DNA of 64,000 nt from Actinomycetospora endophytica. GTDB taxonomy: Bacteria > Actinomycetota > Actinomycetes > Mycobacteriales > Pseudonocardiaceae. Below the pieces are notes generated by a model that did not search any database, was not told where the DNA came from, and saw only the letters and a program-made list of their open reading frames with translations. Of this stretch, positions 1 to 7,999 are shown piece by piece. The stretch's first letter is position 1. Every line of letters begins with the position of its first letter. The stretch spans positions 682,001 through 746,000 of the forward strand of contig NZ_JAJNDB010000002.1 of the NCBI RefSeq assembly GCF_021026375.1, written 5' to 3'. Position numbers and translations under genes: made by a program.

Positions 1-1871
1 TCGACGTCGCGGCCGAGCAGGCGCAGCGCGAGGTAGAGCTGGTCGGCCTGCTCGGGCGGGCAGCGCAGGTCGTCGTCGGAGTGCAGCAGCAGCATCGGGA
101 TGTCGATGTCGGCGGCATAGGTCACCGGGGAGAGCCGGGTGTAGAGCTCGGGCCGGTCGAGGTGGGTGAGCCCGCCGAACTCGTAGCGGAAGAAGCCCGC
201 GGCGTCGGACCCGCCCCACTCCAGGGAGAGCAGGTTGTTCGCGGCCCGCTCGCTGCAGGCCGCCGCGAAGCGGTCGGAGTGCGCCGCCAGCCACGTCGTC
301 ATGAACCCGCCGTAGGAGCCGCCGAGCAGGCCGACGTGCGCCGGGTCCAGCGCGGGGTCGTGGGCCAGGGCGGCGTCGAGCGCGGCGACGACGTCGTCGG
401 CGTCGACCCCGCCCCAGCCCGTCCCGGGGGCCTCCGGTGCCTCCGCCGGGCGGATGGACCGCAGGAACGCCTCGGTGTCGCCGGTCGAGCCGTGCGGGTT
501 GCACCAGACGACGGCGTACCCCGCGCCGGTCCACAGCGCGAACTCGTCGAACCACGCCGTCGGGTACTGCGTCATCGGCCCGCCGTGGACCGAGACCAGC
601 ACGGGCACGCGGTCGCCGGCGCCCACCCGCGGGCGCAGCAGCCACACGTCGATCTCGCCGCCGCCGGGCGAGGGGACCCGGAGGTGCTCCGGCACGGCGC
701 CGGGCACGTCGCGGTGGAAGGCGGCGGACAGCGAGGTCAGCCGGGTCTCGACGCCGCCGCGCACCGCGGAGAGCTCGGGGCGCTCGGTCGGGGACGTCGA
801 GACGGCCGCGAGCGTTCCGGCGGCCTCGTCGTATTCGACGACCGCGCGGGTCCCGCCAAGGACCGGCCCCGGCACCGAGGAGCCGTCCGTGCGCACCCGG
901 CACAGCGGCTGGGTGCCGTGGTCCTCGACCGCGAAGAGGAGCTCGTCGTCGCCGCGCCAGATCGGGGCGCGCAGCCCGATCATGGGCGCGGCCTGTCGGT
1001 CGAGGCCGTCGGTGAGCACCGTCGGGTCGCCACCCGCCGTCGGGACCGTGGCGACGCGGCCGAACGACGGCGCCACCGTCGTCTCCTCGGCCAGCACCGC
1101 GATGCGGGAGCCGTCGGGGGAGAACGACGGGTGCGTCAGTGAGGTCGTCAGCTCCCCGGTGAGCGGGCGCAGCTCGCCGGCGTGCTCCCCGTCGACGTCG
1201 ACGAGGTGCAGGGCCTCGACCATCCTCAGGTCGGCGTCGGGGAGATCCCGCACCGTCGACACCGCGAGTGTCCGGCCGTCCGGCGACCAGGCGGGTGCGC
1301 CGAGGTCGTACCGGTGCGCGACCAGCAGGCGCGGCGGGGCGGGGGTGTCGGTGGCGACGACGAACAGCGCCTGCGGCCGGTCGACGATCCAGCCCTCGCC
1401 GTCGAGCTTGGGAAAGAGGCGGTCGATGCGCCGGGGCGGCTTCCAGCCGGTCGGCTCGGCCGGTGCGGTGAACGGCGCGGCCCCGGGCCGCGGTTCGCGC
1501 GAGACGAACGCCAGGGACGCGCCGTCGGGCGACCAGGCGAGCCCGGCCAGGGGCTCGGGCCGGTCGACCAGGGACACCGGCTCGCCCGGCTCCCCGACCG
1601 GCATGACGAGGAGCTGGTGGCGGCCCTCCGCGGAGCGGGTGAAGGCCAGCCGGGAACCGTCGGGGGACCAGGTCGGGTTCCCGTCCGTGGCCTCACCCGC
1701 GGTGAGCGGCCGCGCGGCCGACGAGCCGTCGGCCGGGGCGAGCCAGACGGCGCTGCGGTAGCGGTCGGCCTCCAGGTCCACACGGGTCACGACGACGGCG
1801 ATGCGCGTCCCGTCGGGGGAGACCCTCGGCGTGCTCGGCGTGACGAGGCGTCCGATGTCGGCGGGCTGCAC
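1..1871 (-). CDS. S9 family (prolyl oligopeptidase/acylaminoacyl) peptidase, C-terminus cut
   Basis: Serine peptidase of family S9, cut by the window edge with 623 codons visible. The C-terminal alpha/beta-hydrolase domain shows the nucleophile elbow GGSYGGFM (about 300-325) and LLLHSDDDLRCP (about 65-100), the strand and loop carrying the charge-relay Asp; the catalytic His should lie beyond base 1. The N-terminal two thirds contain repeated SPDG-type motifs, as in the beta-propeller that covers the active site in this family. I checked that the frame is open throughout. The start chosen is GTG at 1871 (QPADIGRLVTPS), which puts the first SPDG motif near residue 17; no clear ribosome site precedes it, so it may be leaderless. 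It is divergent from the M24 peptidase, so two peptidases share about 95 bp of promoter DNA. Cytoplasmic peptide turnover is inferred from the family. Confidence 0.85.
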   Translation of the reverse strand, partial: MQPADIGRLVTPSTPRVSPDGTRIAVVVTRVDLEADRYRSAVWLAPADGSSAARPLTAGEATDGNPTWSPDGSRLAFTRSAEGRHQLLVMPVGEPGEPVSLVDRPEPLAGLAWSPDGASLAFVSREPRPGAAPFTAPAEPTGWKPPRRIDRLFPKLDGEGWIVDRPQALFVVATDTPAPPRLLVAHRYDLGAPAWSPDGRTLAVSTVRDLPDADLRMVEALHLVDVDGEHAGELRPLTGELTTSLTHPSFSPDGSRIAVLAEETTVAPSFGRVATVPTAGGDPTVLTDGLDRQAAPMIGLRAPIWRGDDELLFAVEDHGTQPLCRVRTDGSSVPGPVLGGTRAVVEYDEAAGTLAAVSTSPTERPELSAVRGGVETRLTSLSAAFHRDVPGAVPEHLRVPSPGGGEIDVWLLRPRVGAGDRVPVLVSVHGGPMTQYPTAWFDEFALWTGAGYAVVWCNPHGSTGDTEAFLRSIRPAEAPEAPGTGWGGVDADDVVAALDAALAHDPALDPAHVGLLGGSYGGFMTTWLAAHSDRFAAACSERAANNLLSLEWGGSDAAGFFRYEFGGLTHLDRPELYTRLSPVTYAADIDIPMLLLHSDDDLRCPPEQADQLYLALRLLGRDV

Positions 1872-1965
1872 GGCCCGCGACGCTAGCGGTCCGGTCCGCG
1901 GCGCCGCCGGGGGATTCCGACGGTGGTCTTCCGTCGCGGCGCCCGGCGGGGTGAGGATCGCGGCC

Positions 1966-2667
1966 GTGGACGCGACGAGCACGCTGGACGAGGACGACCG
2001 GACCCGCTGCCTCGTCGAGGCCGAGCAGCACGCCGCCGAGCTGTTCGCCGAGATCGACCGGCGCGGGCTGATCAGCCCCGGGCGGTGGGAGTCGGAGGTC
2101 AGCCTGGCGGTGCGGGACCTCGGCGCGGACCTGTTCGGGACCTCCCAACACTGGCACAAGCGCGTGGTGCGCTCCGGGGAGAACACCCTGCAGCCCTACC
2201 AGGAGAACCCGCCGGACCGCCGGATCGGCGAGGACGACATCGTGTTCGTCGACCTCGGGCCGGTGTTCGCCGCGTGGGAGGCCGACGTGGGCCGCACCTT
2301 CGTGCTCGGCGACGACGCGCGCAAGCACCGCCTCGCCGCCGACCTGCCGCGCGTCTGGGAGGCGGGCAGGGCGTTCTTCGACGAGCGGCCCGACGTCACC
2401 GGCGAGGAGCTCTACGCGCACATGGGTGAGCTCGCCCGCGAGGCGGGATGGGAGTTCGGCGGGCCGCACAGCGGTCACCTGGTCGGCGAGTTCCCGCACG
2501 AGCTCATCGACGCCGAGCGCCTCCACAGCTACATCACGACCGGCAACGACACCGCGATGCACCGCGCGGTCGACGCGGCCGGGCGCCGGTGCCACTGGAT
2601 CCTCGAGGTGCACCTCGTGGACCGCGAGCACCGCATCGGTGGGTTCTTCGAGCAGCTGATGGGCTGA
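1966..2667 (+). CDS. M24 family metallopeptidase (aminopeptidase P-like)
   Basis: A 233-residue single-domain protein with the pita-bread fold of creatinase/aminopeptidase P enzymes and no N-terminal domain. Candidate metal ligands are the two Asp in IVFVDLGPVFAAWEAD, the His in GPHSGHLVGEFPHE and the Glu in HWILEVHLVD, in family order. The frame is open upstream to 1801, but that stretch overlaps the divergent peptidase. I prefer GTG at 1966 because GAGG lies about 9 bases upstream; GTG at 1951 is the alternative. It probably cleaves N-terminal residues next to proline or hydrolyses a small amide; the substrate cannot be read from sequence. Confidence 0.85.
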   Translation: MDATSTLDEDDRTRCLVEAEQHAAELFAEIDRRGLISPGRWESEVSLAVRDLGADLFGTSQHWHKRVVRSGENTLQPYQENPPDRRIGEDDIVFVDLGPVFAAWEADVGRTFVLGDDARKHRLAADLPRVWEAGRAFFDERPDVTGEELYAHMGELAREAGWEFGGPHSGHLVGEFPHELIDAERLHSYITTGNDTAMHRAVDAAGRRCHWILEVHLVDREHRIGGFFEQLMG

Positions 2668-2867
2668 GCCGCCGGTCCGGTCAGCGGTACCGGGCCGCCG
2701 GCGAAGGGCACCTGGCGCACGTCGATCTGGAGTCGCGCGTGCCTGGCGTACTCCTGATCACCGACCAGCCGACCCCGCCCCATACGAGGGGCATATGGCG
2801 CAGCTTCCGGCCGACTGCGGGGTGCGCAGCGTGCTGATGATCTTCGCGTCGGCCCGGGTCGGCGCGG

Positions 2868-3191
2868 TCAGCGGTCGGTGCGCTCGCTCGGGTACCGCTG
2901 GGTGCCGAAGCCCGCCTCGCTGCCGTTGTTCCCGCCGGTCCGGTGCTGCTGCGGGCCGTACTGGCCGGCCTGGCTCGGCCCGAAGCGGGCCTGGCCGGGG
3001 ACGCTGGTCTCCTTGCGGACCTGGCGCAGCGCGGTGTCGAGGTGGCGGCGGTAGCGGCCGTGCGTGCGCTCGTCGATGAACGTCGCGGCCTGGTCGGCGT
3101 ACCGGTTGACCTTCTCCGGGTTCTGCCGGGCGTACTGGCGGGCGGCGGCCACGGCGGCTCCGAGGGCGGCCACGCGACGCATCAGGGCCAT
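2868..3191 (-). CDS. small MT0933/Rv0909-type (antitoxin-annotated) protein
   Basis: A 107-residue protein beginning MALMRRVAALGAAVAAARQY. Its central segment (NPEKVNRYADQAATFIDE, then RTHGRYRRHLDTAL) matches the pattern of the actinobacterial MT0933-like antitoxin family, in which K/D-rich helices precede 'vDekTggkY'. The C-terminal 45 residues are Gln/Gly-rich and probably disordered. No toxin-like reading frame lies next to it, so the antitoxin label is family-based only and the protein may have another role. It sits downstream of, and on the same strand as, the 6C RNA, so it could be read from the same promoter if transcription continues past the RNA. Confidence 0.7.
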   Translation of the reverse strand: MALMRRVAALGAAVAAARQYARQNPEKVNRYADQAATFIDERTHGRYRRHLDTALRQVRKETSVPGQARFGPSQAGQYGPQQHRTGGNNGSEAGFGTQRYPSERTDR

Positions 3192-3382
3192 CTGCTGCAC
3201 CAATCCGGTCGGGGCGGCCCCGGCACAGGGGCCGGGACGGGACTCCTCCTGGGTACCACGATCCGGTGTGGGAGGACCGGGCGGGCCCGGCGTCGTTCCG
3301 CCTCCCGATCGATCGGACGCCAGCCGATCGGACACCATTCTTCGGCGAAAATATCGTGGATTTCCCCGGAATTGGCACAAGA

Positions 3383-3458
3383 GTAGCCGGGCAGCACACC
3401 TCCGGGTCTGGGGGGGTGACCCGGATTTCGTCGGGGGGAGACGTTGCTGCCCGGCTAC
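3383..3458 (-). ncRNA. 6C RNA (actinobacterial sRNA with two C-tract hairpins)
   Basis: Read on the minus strand, a 14-bp perfect outer stem (3445-3458 with 3383-3396, GTAGCCGGGCAGCA) encloses two hairpins. The first (3429-3443) pairs CGTC with GACG and carries six C in its loop; the second (3402-3424) pairs CCGGGTC with GACCCGG and carries seven C. Two adjacent hairpins each exposing six or more cytosines are the defining features of the actinobacterial 6C motif. The structure starts exactly where the transcription start is predicted from the promoter at 3465-3493. A covariance-model hit would settle the identity. Confidence 0.8.
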
Positions 3459-3464
3459 CAGAAC

Positions 3465-3493
3465 AGAGTATTCCCCCCGTGGTCGGCCAACAA
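3465..3493 (-). promoter_or_regulatory. sigma70-type promoter of the 6C RNA
   Basis: On the minus strand TTGTTG (3488-3493) and TACTCT (3465-3470) are separated by exactly 17 bases. The predicted start, about 7 bases after the -10 box, falls on the first base of the 6C RNA outer stem. This agreement between promoter and structure supports both calls. Confidence 0.6.
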
Positions 3494-3848
3494 GACAGCA
3501 GGGCTGTGAAAGTCGTGTGGGCTTCTCGTGCAGCGGCTGTCCGGCCGTCGCACCGCCACCATCAGCGGAAACGTGTCGGACGCGCACGGTCGGTGATCGG
3601 AACGTCAAAGGGCGGTCGAAATGCGGAACGTGTCTCGTCGCGTTCCGTGGAAGCCGAAAACCCGCCCGCTCGTGATCCGTTTCCTCGGTGTCGCACCGGG
3701 AATCGCGTTCCCGGATCGGTCCAGCATCAATGAACAGGTACCGGAGGTCCCTACGACTTCGTGTCCCGGCCCACACTCCGAAGGCGCCACGCGTGGCCCG
3801 GGCGGGCCGTGGTGCGCCTGGGCCCGCACCCGGGTAGGACAACGGATC
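3494..3848. other. intergenic stretch without a recognised gene
   Basis: About 355 bases between the 6C RNA promoter and the ABC ATPase start. Reading frames here are open only because of high GC and show no family resemblance. The last part, ending in GTAGGA about 10 bases before the GTG at 3849, carries the ribosome site of the ABC gene. I see no other structured element. Confidence 0.4.
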
Positions 3849-4430
3849 GTGACCGACGGTGAGGACGCGGCGGCGTTCACCCTGCAGGACGTGACGGTCA
3901 GACGGGCCGCTCCGGAGGGCGGCGGGGACGCGCGCGTCATCCTCGACGGCGTCGACGCCGAGATCCCCGCGACGGGCACGACGGTGCTGTGGGGCCCCTC
4001 GGGAGCGGGGAAGACGACGCTGCTGCGGCTGCTGGACCGCCTCGACGTCCCCGACGGCGGCGTCGTCCGCTACCGGGGCACCCCGCTCGACGACCTCGAT
4101 CCGCTGGCCCTGCGCCGCGAGGTCGGCATGGTGTTCCAGCGCCCGACGCCGTTCGCCGGCACCGTGCGCGACAACCTCCGGGTCGCCGCCCCCGACGCCG
4201 GCGACGAGGTCCTGGGCCCGCTGCTCGACGAGCCCACCTCCGCCCTCGACGCGGAGCCGACCCGCACCTTCGAGCACACCGTCGCCGCCCTCGCGGCGGA
4301 CGGCCTCACCGTGGTCTGGGTCAGCCACGACGCGCCGCAGGTTCGGCGGGTGGCCGACCGGGTGCTCGAGGTCGCCGACGGCCGGGTCCGGTCGCGGGAC
4401 GCCGCCGAGCTGGAGGACGAGAACGCATGA
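3849..4430 (+). CDS. fetA: FetA-like ABC transporter ATPase lacking the signature region
   Basis: ATP-binding partner of a FetB-type permease (putative metal exporter). Visible parts are Walker A GPSGAGKTT, the Q-loop in GMVFQRPTPFAG, Walker B/D-loop LLDEPTSALDAE and the H-loop VWVSHDAPQ. The protein is only 193 residues against about 220-225 for FetA proteins. Directly after DNLRVAAPDAGDEVLGP comes LLDEPTSALD: the helical segment, the LSGGE signature and the following helix, roughly 40-45 residues, are missing while the frame stays intact. Without a signature motif a canonical ATP sandwich cannot form, so this is either a recently inactivated copy, an assembly collapse, or an unusual ATPase. 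It starts at GTG 3849 and overlaps the permease by ATGA. Confidence 0.75.
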   Translation: MTDGEDAAAFTLQDVTVRRAAPEGGGDARVILDGVDAEIPATGTTVLWGPSGAGKTTLLRLLDRLDVPDGGVVRYRGTPLDDLDPLALRREVGMVFQRPTPFAGTVRDNLRVAAPDAGDEVLGPLLDEPTSALDAEPTRTFEHTVAALAADGLTVVWVSHDAPQVRRVADRVLEVADGRVRSRDAAELEDENA

Positions 4431-5200
4431 CGGTGAACTGGGCCGGGACGGCCTTCTCGCTCGTCCTCGTCGCGGTCGCGGCGGGTCTCTCGCTGTACTG
4501 GGGGCTCGGCCTGGAACGCAGCATCGTCTGGGCCGCGCTGCGGGCGGGCGTCCAGCTGCTGCTCGTCGGCGGGATCCTCGTGCTGCTGCTGCGGCCGGGG
4601 ACCTCGCTGTGGTGGTCGTGGCTCTGGGTGGCCGCGATGCTGGGCTACGCGACCTGGACGGCGAAGCAGCGCGCGCCCGGCGTGCCGCGGATCGTGCCGC
4701 TGGCCCTGACCGCGTTCGTCGTCGCGACGGCGCTGACGATGGTCGTGCTCTTCGGCTTCGGGGTGTTCAGCCTGGCGGCGCGCACGCTCGTCCCGATCGC
4801 GGGCCTCGTCGTCGGGAACGCCATGACCTCGACGGTGCTGGCCGCGCGCCGGATGCTCGAGGAGTTCGCCGACAAGCGCGACGAGATCGAGGCCCGGCTG
4901 GCGCTCGGTCAGCCGTCCCGGGACGCCGCCCGGCCCTACGTGCGCGGGGTGCTGCGCTCGGCGCTGTCCCCGCAGATCGAGACGACGAAGGCGACCGGGC
5001 TGGTGTTCCTGCCCGGCGCGATGACCGGGCTGATCCTCGGGGGCGCGGACCCGATCTCGGCGGTGCTGGTGCAGGTCGTCGTCATGTTCCTCGTGCTCGC
5101 GTCGGCGTCCACGACGACGACCGTGGTGGCGCTCGGGCTCTCGCGCCGGCTCTTCACCGCCGACCACCGGCTGGTCCGGGTGGCGCGCTCGGCGACGTGA
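4427..5200 (+). CDS. fetB: FetB-like ABC transporter permease
   Basis: A 257-residue integral membrane protein of the FetB/YbbM family with about seven hydrophobic segments. Family hallmarks are the central VVGNAMTSTVLAARRM segment and the ETTKATGLVFLPGAMTGLI stretch followed by GADPISAVLVQ. E. coli FetAB is reported to export iron and protect against oxidative stress; the ion here is unknown. Its start codon overlaps the ATPase stop (ATGA), so the two are translationally coupled. The permease looks complete although its ATPase has lost the signature region. Confidence 0.85.
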   Translation: MTVNWAGTAFSLVLVAVAAGLSLYWGLGLERSIVWAALRAGVQLLLVGGILVLLLRPGTSLWWSWLWVAAMLGYATWTAKQRAPGVPRIVPLALTAFVVATALTMVVLFGFGVFSLAARTLVPIAGLVVGNAMTSTVLAARRMLEEFADKRDEIEARLALGQPSRDAARPYVRGVLRSALSPQIETTKATGLVFLPGAMTGLILGGADPISAVLVQVVVMFLVLASASTTTTVVALGLSRRLFTADHRLVRVARSAT

Positions 5201-5209
5201 GCACGGGCC

Positions 5210-6355
5210 TCAGGCGTTCTCGAGGCTGCGCAGGAACCGCAGCGAGTGGGCCGGGGCATCGGCGGCGATCGCGCGCTCGATCCCGGTGGCGGCGCCCTGC
5301 GCGGCGGTGGCCGAGCGCGGCAGCATGAGCTCCTCGTAGGCGCGGACGGCGGCGTCCGGATCGCCGGGGTGCTCGAGGAGCAGCCGCGCGAGGTCGGCGC
5401 CGTCGAGCATCGCGAGGTTCGCGCCCTGGCCCGAGAACGGACTCATGAGGTGCGCGGCGTCGCCGAGCAGCGTCACGCCGCGGGTGTGCTCCCAGCGGTG
5501 CGGTACGGGCAGCGCCATGATCGGGCGGACAGTGAACTCGTCGGCGGCCCGGACGAGCAGCTCGCGCAGGATCGGCGCGTAGTCGGCGAACACCTCGAGC
5601 AGCACGGCGCGGACCTGCGCCGGGTCGCCGTCGTCGAGCCCGTTCTCCGCGGCCCACGCGAGCGGCCGGCGCACCGCGGCGTAGCCCCGCAGGACGCCGC
5701 CGGAGTTGCGCTGCACGATCAGCGAGCGGTTCGCGTAGGGCACCGACATCGAGCCGCGCCCGACGAGGGCCGCGAGGTCGGGGTGGCGCTCGTCGACGTC
5801 GTCGACCCGGAACTCGACGAACGTCACGCCGGAGTACCCGGGCACCGCGGGGGAGAGCAGCGGGCGCACGCGCGACCAGGCGCCGTCGGCGCCGACCACC
5901 AGATCGGCCGCCTCGACGGAGCCGTCATCGAACGCCAGGCGGTACCCGTCGTCGGTCGGCGTCGTGGCGACGAGCTTCGCGCCCCAGCGGACGGTGCCCG
6001 GCCGCAGGGAGTCCAGGAGCAGGCCGCGGAGCTGACCGCGGTCGATCTCGGGGTTGTCGGCCTCGTCCGGGGCCGCGCGGTGCTCGAAGAGCACCGACCC
6101 GTCGTGGGCCAGCAGCCGCCCGTCCTGGCCCTCCGGGCGCGCGGCGGCGAGGAAGGCGTCGAACAGTCCCGCGGCCTCCAACGCGGTCTGGCCGGAGCCG
6201 GCGTGCATGTCCAGGGTGCCGCCCTGCGGCCGGTCGTCGGGGCCGGAGTCGAGGTCGTGCACCCGGACGCCGTCGACGCCGTGGCGCTGCAGGACCCGGG
6301 CGAGGGTCAGGCCCGCGGGGCCCGCGCCGATCACGGCGATGGGGGGAGTGGTCAT
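5210..6355 (-). CDS. TetX/PHBH-type FAD-dependent monooxygenase
   Basis: A 381-residue class A flavoprotein monooxygenase. It has the N-terminal dinucleotide fold (AVIGAGPAGLTLARVL), the middle DG-type motif VVGADGAWSRVRPLL and the C-terminal FAD-contacting motif LLGDAAHLMSPFSGQGAN. Such enzymes use NAD(P)H and O2 to hydroxylate aromatics, polyketides or drugs; the substrate is not readable. It is divergent from a TetR gene (6432) across a 76-bp gap with a palindrome, so ligand-induced expression is likely. A paralogue of the same subfamily lies at 13162-14289, also paired with a TetR gene. Confidence 0.85.
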   Translation of the reverse strand: MTTPPIAVIGAGPAGLTLARVLQRHGVDGVRVHDLDSGPDDRPQGGTLDMHAGSGQTALEAAGLFDAFLAAARPEGQDGRLLAHDGSVLFEHRAAPDEADNPEIDRGQLRGLLLDSLRPGTVRWGAKLVATTPTDDGYRLAFDDGSVEAADLVVGADGAWSRVRPLLSPAVPGYSGVTFVEFRVDDVDERHPDLAALVGRGSMSVPYANRSLIVQRNSGGVLRGYAAVRRPLAWAAENGLDDGDPAQVRAVLLEVFADYAPILRELLVRAADEFTVRPIMALPVPHRWEHTRGVTLLGDAAHLMSPFSGQGANLAMLDGADLARLLLEHPGDPDAAVRAYEELMLPRSATAAQGAATGIERAIAADAPAHSLRFLRSLENA

Positions 6356-6384
6356 GGCGGGGACGATAGACGTGGTCAGTACAA

Positions 6385-6398
6385 AAGTGAAGTCACTT
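6385..6398. promoter_or_regulatory. candidate TetR operator (AAGTGA-AG-TCACTT)
   Basis: A perfect inverted repeat with 6-bp arms and a 2-bp spacer lies in the 76-bp gap between the divergent monooxygenase and TetR genes. Its position 30 bp from the monooxygenase start suggests it covers that promoter; binding by the adjacent TetR protein is inferred. Confidence 0.55.
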
Positions 6399-6431
6399 AA
6401 GCTTTGGGGTGACTGCGCTACCATCGCCGGG

Positions 6432-7025
6432 ATGAGCGCCCCGTCCGAGCCCGGCCGTCGCGAGCGGAAGAAGGCCCGCACGCGCGGCGCCATCGCCGAC
6501 GCCGCCCTGCGGCTCTTCCTGGCGCGAGGGTTCGACGACGTCACGGTGGCCGAGGTCGCCGATGCGGCGGACGTCTCGGTCACCACGGTGTTCAACCACT
6601 TCCCGAGCAAGGAGGCGCTCGTCTTCGACGAGGAGGCCGAGCGCGAGGAGCAGTTGCTCGGGGCGGTCCGCGCGCGCCCCGCGGACGTGGATGTCCTCAC
6701 CGCGCTGCACCGGTTCGTGCGCTCGCAGGTGGACCGGAAGGCCGGCTCCGGGGCCGGAGAGCTTGATCACTTCATCGCGCTCGTGGAGGCCTCGCCGGTG
6801 CTGCGGGCCTACTCGCAGCGCATGTGGTCGGGCTACGAGCGCAGCCTCGCGCTGGCCGTCGGGCAGGACGCCGGTCTGCCTGGTGAGGACCCGCGCGCCG
6901 CGGCGCTGGCCCACGTCGTGATCGGGACCCTCGGGCTCGACTCGCCGACCCCGGGGGAGGCCGTCGACGCCGCGTTCGCTCTTCTGCGCCAGGGATGGCC
7001 CGCTGTGATCGATGACGCTCTGTGA
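6432..7025 (+). CDS. TetR/AcrR family transcriptional regulator
   Basis: A 197-residue one-component regulator. The N-terminal helix-turn-helix is clear (AIADAALRLFLARGFDDVTV, then VSVTTVFNHFPSKEAL); the remaining 140 residues form the ligand/dimer domain. It is divergent from the flavin monooxygenase with a palindromic operator between them, so it probably represses that gene and itself until a substrate-like ligand binds. The ATG at 6432 places the HTH at the usual position about 20 residues in. Confidence 0.88.
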   Translation: MSAPSEPGRRERKKARTRGAIADAALRLFLARGFDDVTVAEVADAADVSVTTVFNHFPSKEALVFDEEAEREEQLLGAVRARPADVDVLTALHRFVRSQVDRKAGSGAGELDHFIALVEASPVLRAYSQRMWSGYERSLALAVGQDAGLPGEDPRAAALAHVVIGTLGLDSPTPGEAVDAAFALLRQGWPAVIDDAL

Positions 7026-7060
7026 GCTACGTAGCCGTGCGTCACGGTACGGCCACGGGT

Positions 7061-7480
7061 ATGAGCGAGGGCGTGACGGCATCACTCGTGACTCTCGGAG
7101 ACGAACGCTTCGTCTCGCTCACCACCTATCGGCGCACCGGCGAGCCGGTGGCGACCCCGGTGTGGGTCGTGCGCGACGGTGACGCCCTCGTCGCCTCCAC
7201 CGTGCGCGAGACCGGCAAGATCACGCGCATCCGCCACGACGACCACGTCGAGCTGCGCGCCTGCGACCGCCGGGGACGCGTCCACCCGGGCACTCCCTCG
7301 GTGATCGCGACCGCCGTGGTCGACGAGTCCCCCGACGCCGTGCGGCTCACCGAGCGGCTGCTGCGGATCAAGTACGGCTGGGAGTACGTCGCGGGTCGCC
7401 TGCTCCGGCAGCTGCAGCGCCGGCTCGGACGCCCGACTCAGACGTCCACCCGGGTCGTCCTGCGCCTGACCCCGATGTAG
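7061..7480 (+). CDS. PPOX-class F420/FMN-dependent split-barrel protein
   Basis: A 139-residue split-barrel flavin/deazaflavin protein. The N-terminal segment (TLGDERFVSLTTYRRTGEPV, then ATPVWVVRDGD) and the strand after KITRIRHDDHVELRACD match small actinobacterial PPOX-class F420-dependent proteins of the Rv2061 type. It probably binds F420 or FMN and carries out a two-electron reduction; the substrate is unknown. The frame opens at a GTG at 7022, but ATG at 7061 fits the family N-terminus; GTG at 7073 is also possible. fgd elsewhere in the window supports an F420 economy. Confidence 0.75.
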   Translation: MSEGVTASLVTLGDERFVSLTTYRRTGEPVATPVWVVRDGDALVASTVRETGKITRIRHDDHVELRACDRRGRVHPGTPSVIATAVVDESPDAVRLTERLLRIKYGWEYVAGRLLRQLQRRLGRPTQTSTRVVLRLTPM

Positions 7481-7483
7481 GGC

Positions 7484-7991
7484 TCACCAGCTGACCGGCA
7501 GCTCCACCAGCCCGTGGATCGCGCGGTGCGAGGCGAAGCGGACCTCGTCGTCGGGAACGGCCGGTCGCAGCGACGGGAAGCGGCGCAGCAGCGCCGGGAG
7601 CGCCAGCCGCATCTCGAGCCGCGCGAGCGGCGCGCCGAGGCAGTGGTGGATCCCGTGCCCGAACGCCACGTGCGGAGCGGCGGCCCGGGTGACGTCGAGA
7701 CGCTCCGGGTCGCGAGCGCGAGCAGGTTGCCCGCGCGGTCCCCGGAGAGCTGGCGCGGGTCGTGGCCGCTCTGTCCGAGATCGGCGGGGGTCCAGCCGTT
7801 GGCGAAGTCGTCGGCGTCGCCGAGCATCGCGCGGACGTCGTCGTACCGGGTCAGCAGCCACGCGCGGTCGGGCCGAACGGCGTGGGGACCCGCACGATCC
7901 CCTCGCCCTCCCGCACCGCGACGACGTCGGGCGCCGGTCCGAACCCGTCCCGGCGGGTGGCGACGGGGCGGGGGTCGGTGGGTGCGCTCAT
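7484..7991 (-). pseudogene. decayed cytochrome P450 (internal deletion plus frameshifts)
   Basis: About 508 bp in three frames together resemble a P450 that should span about 1.2 kb. From 7991 the N-terminus MSAPTDPRPVATRRDGFG runs to GPTARG, then a one-base shift near 7855 is needed to continue WLLTRYDDVRAMLGDADDF and GQSGHDPRQLSGDRAGNLL. The text then jumps straight to the C-terminal heme region (HVAFGHGIHHCLGAPLAR) in another frame. About 250 residues, including the I-helix and ExxR regions, are absent. The Cys-ligand motif alone cannot support catalysis, so I call it a remnant. It sits between the split-barrel gene and the MFS pump. Confidence 0.85.
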
Positions 7992-7999
7992 GGTTCCTC

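Noticed and set aside
2670-2867. Possible gene fragment between the M24 peptidase and the small protein
   Set aside because: Short frames here have no ribosome site, no motif and no start-stop unit that stands out from random GC-rich DNA.
2868-3191. Toxin-antitoxin pair around the MT0933-type protein
   Set aside because: No plausible toxin gene within 200 bases on either side; only the antitoxin-family resemblance is visible.
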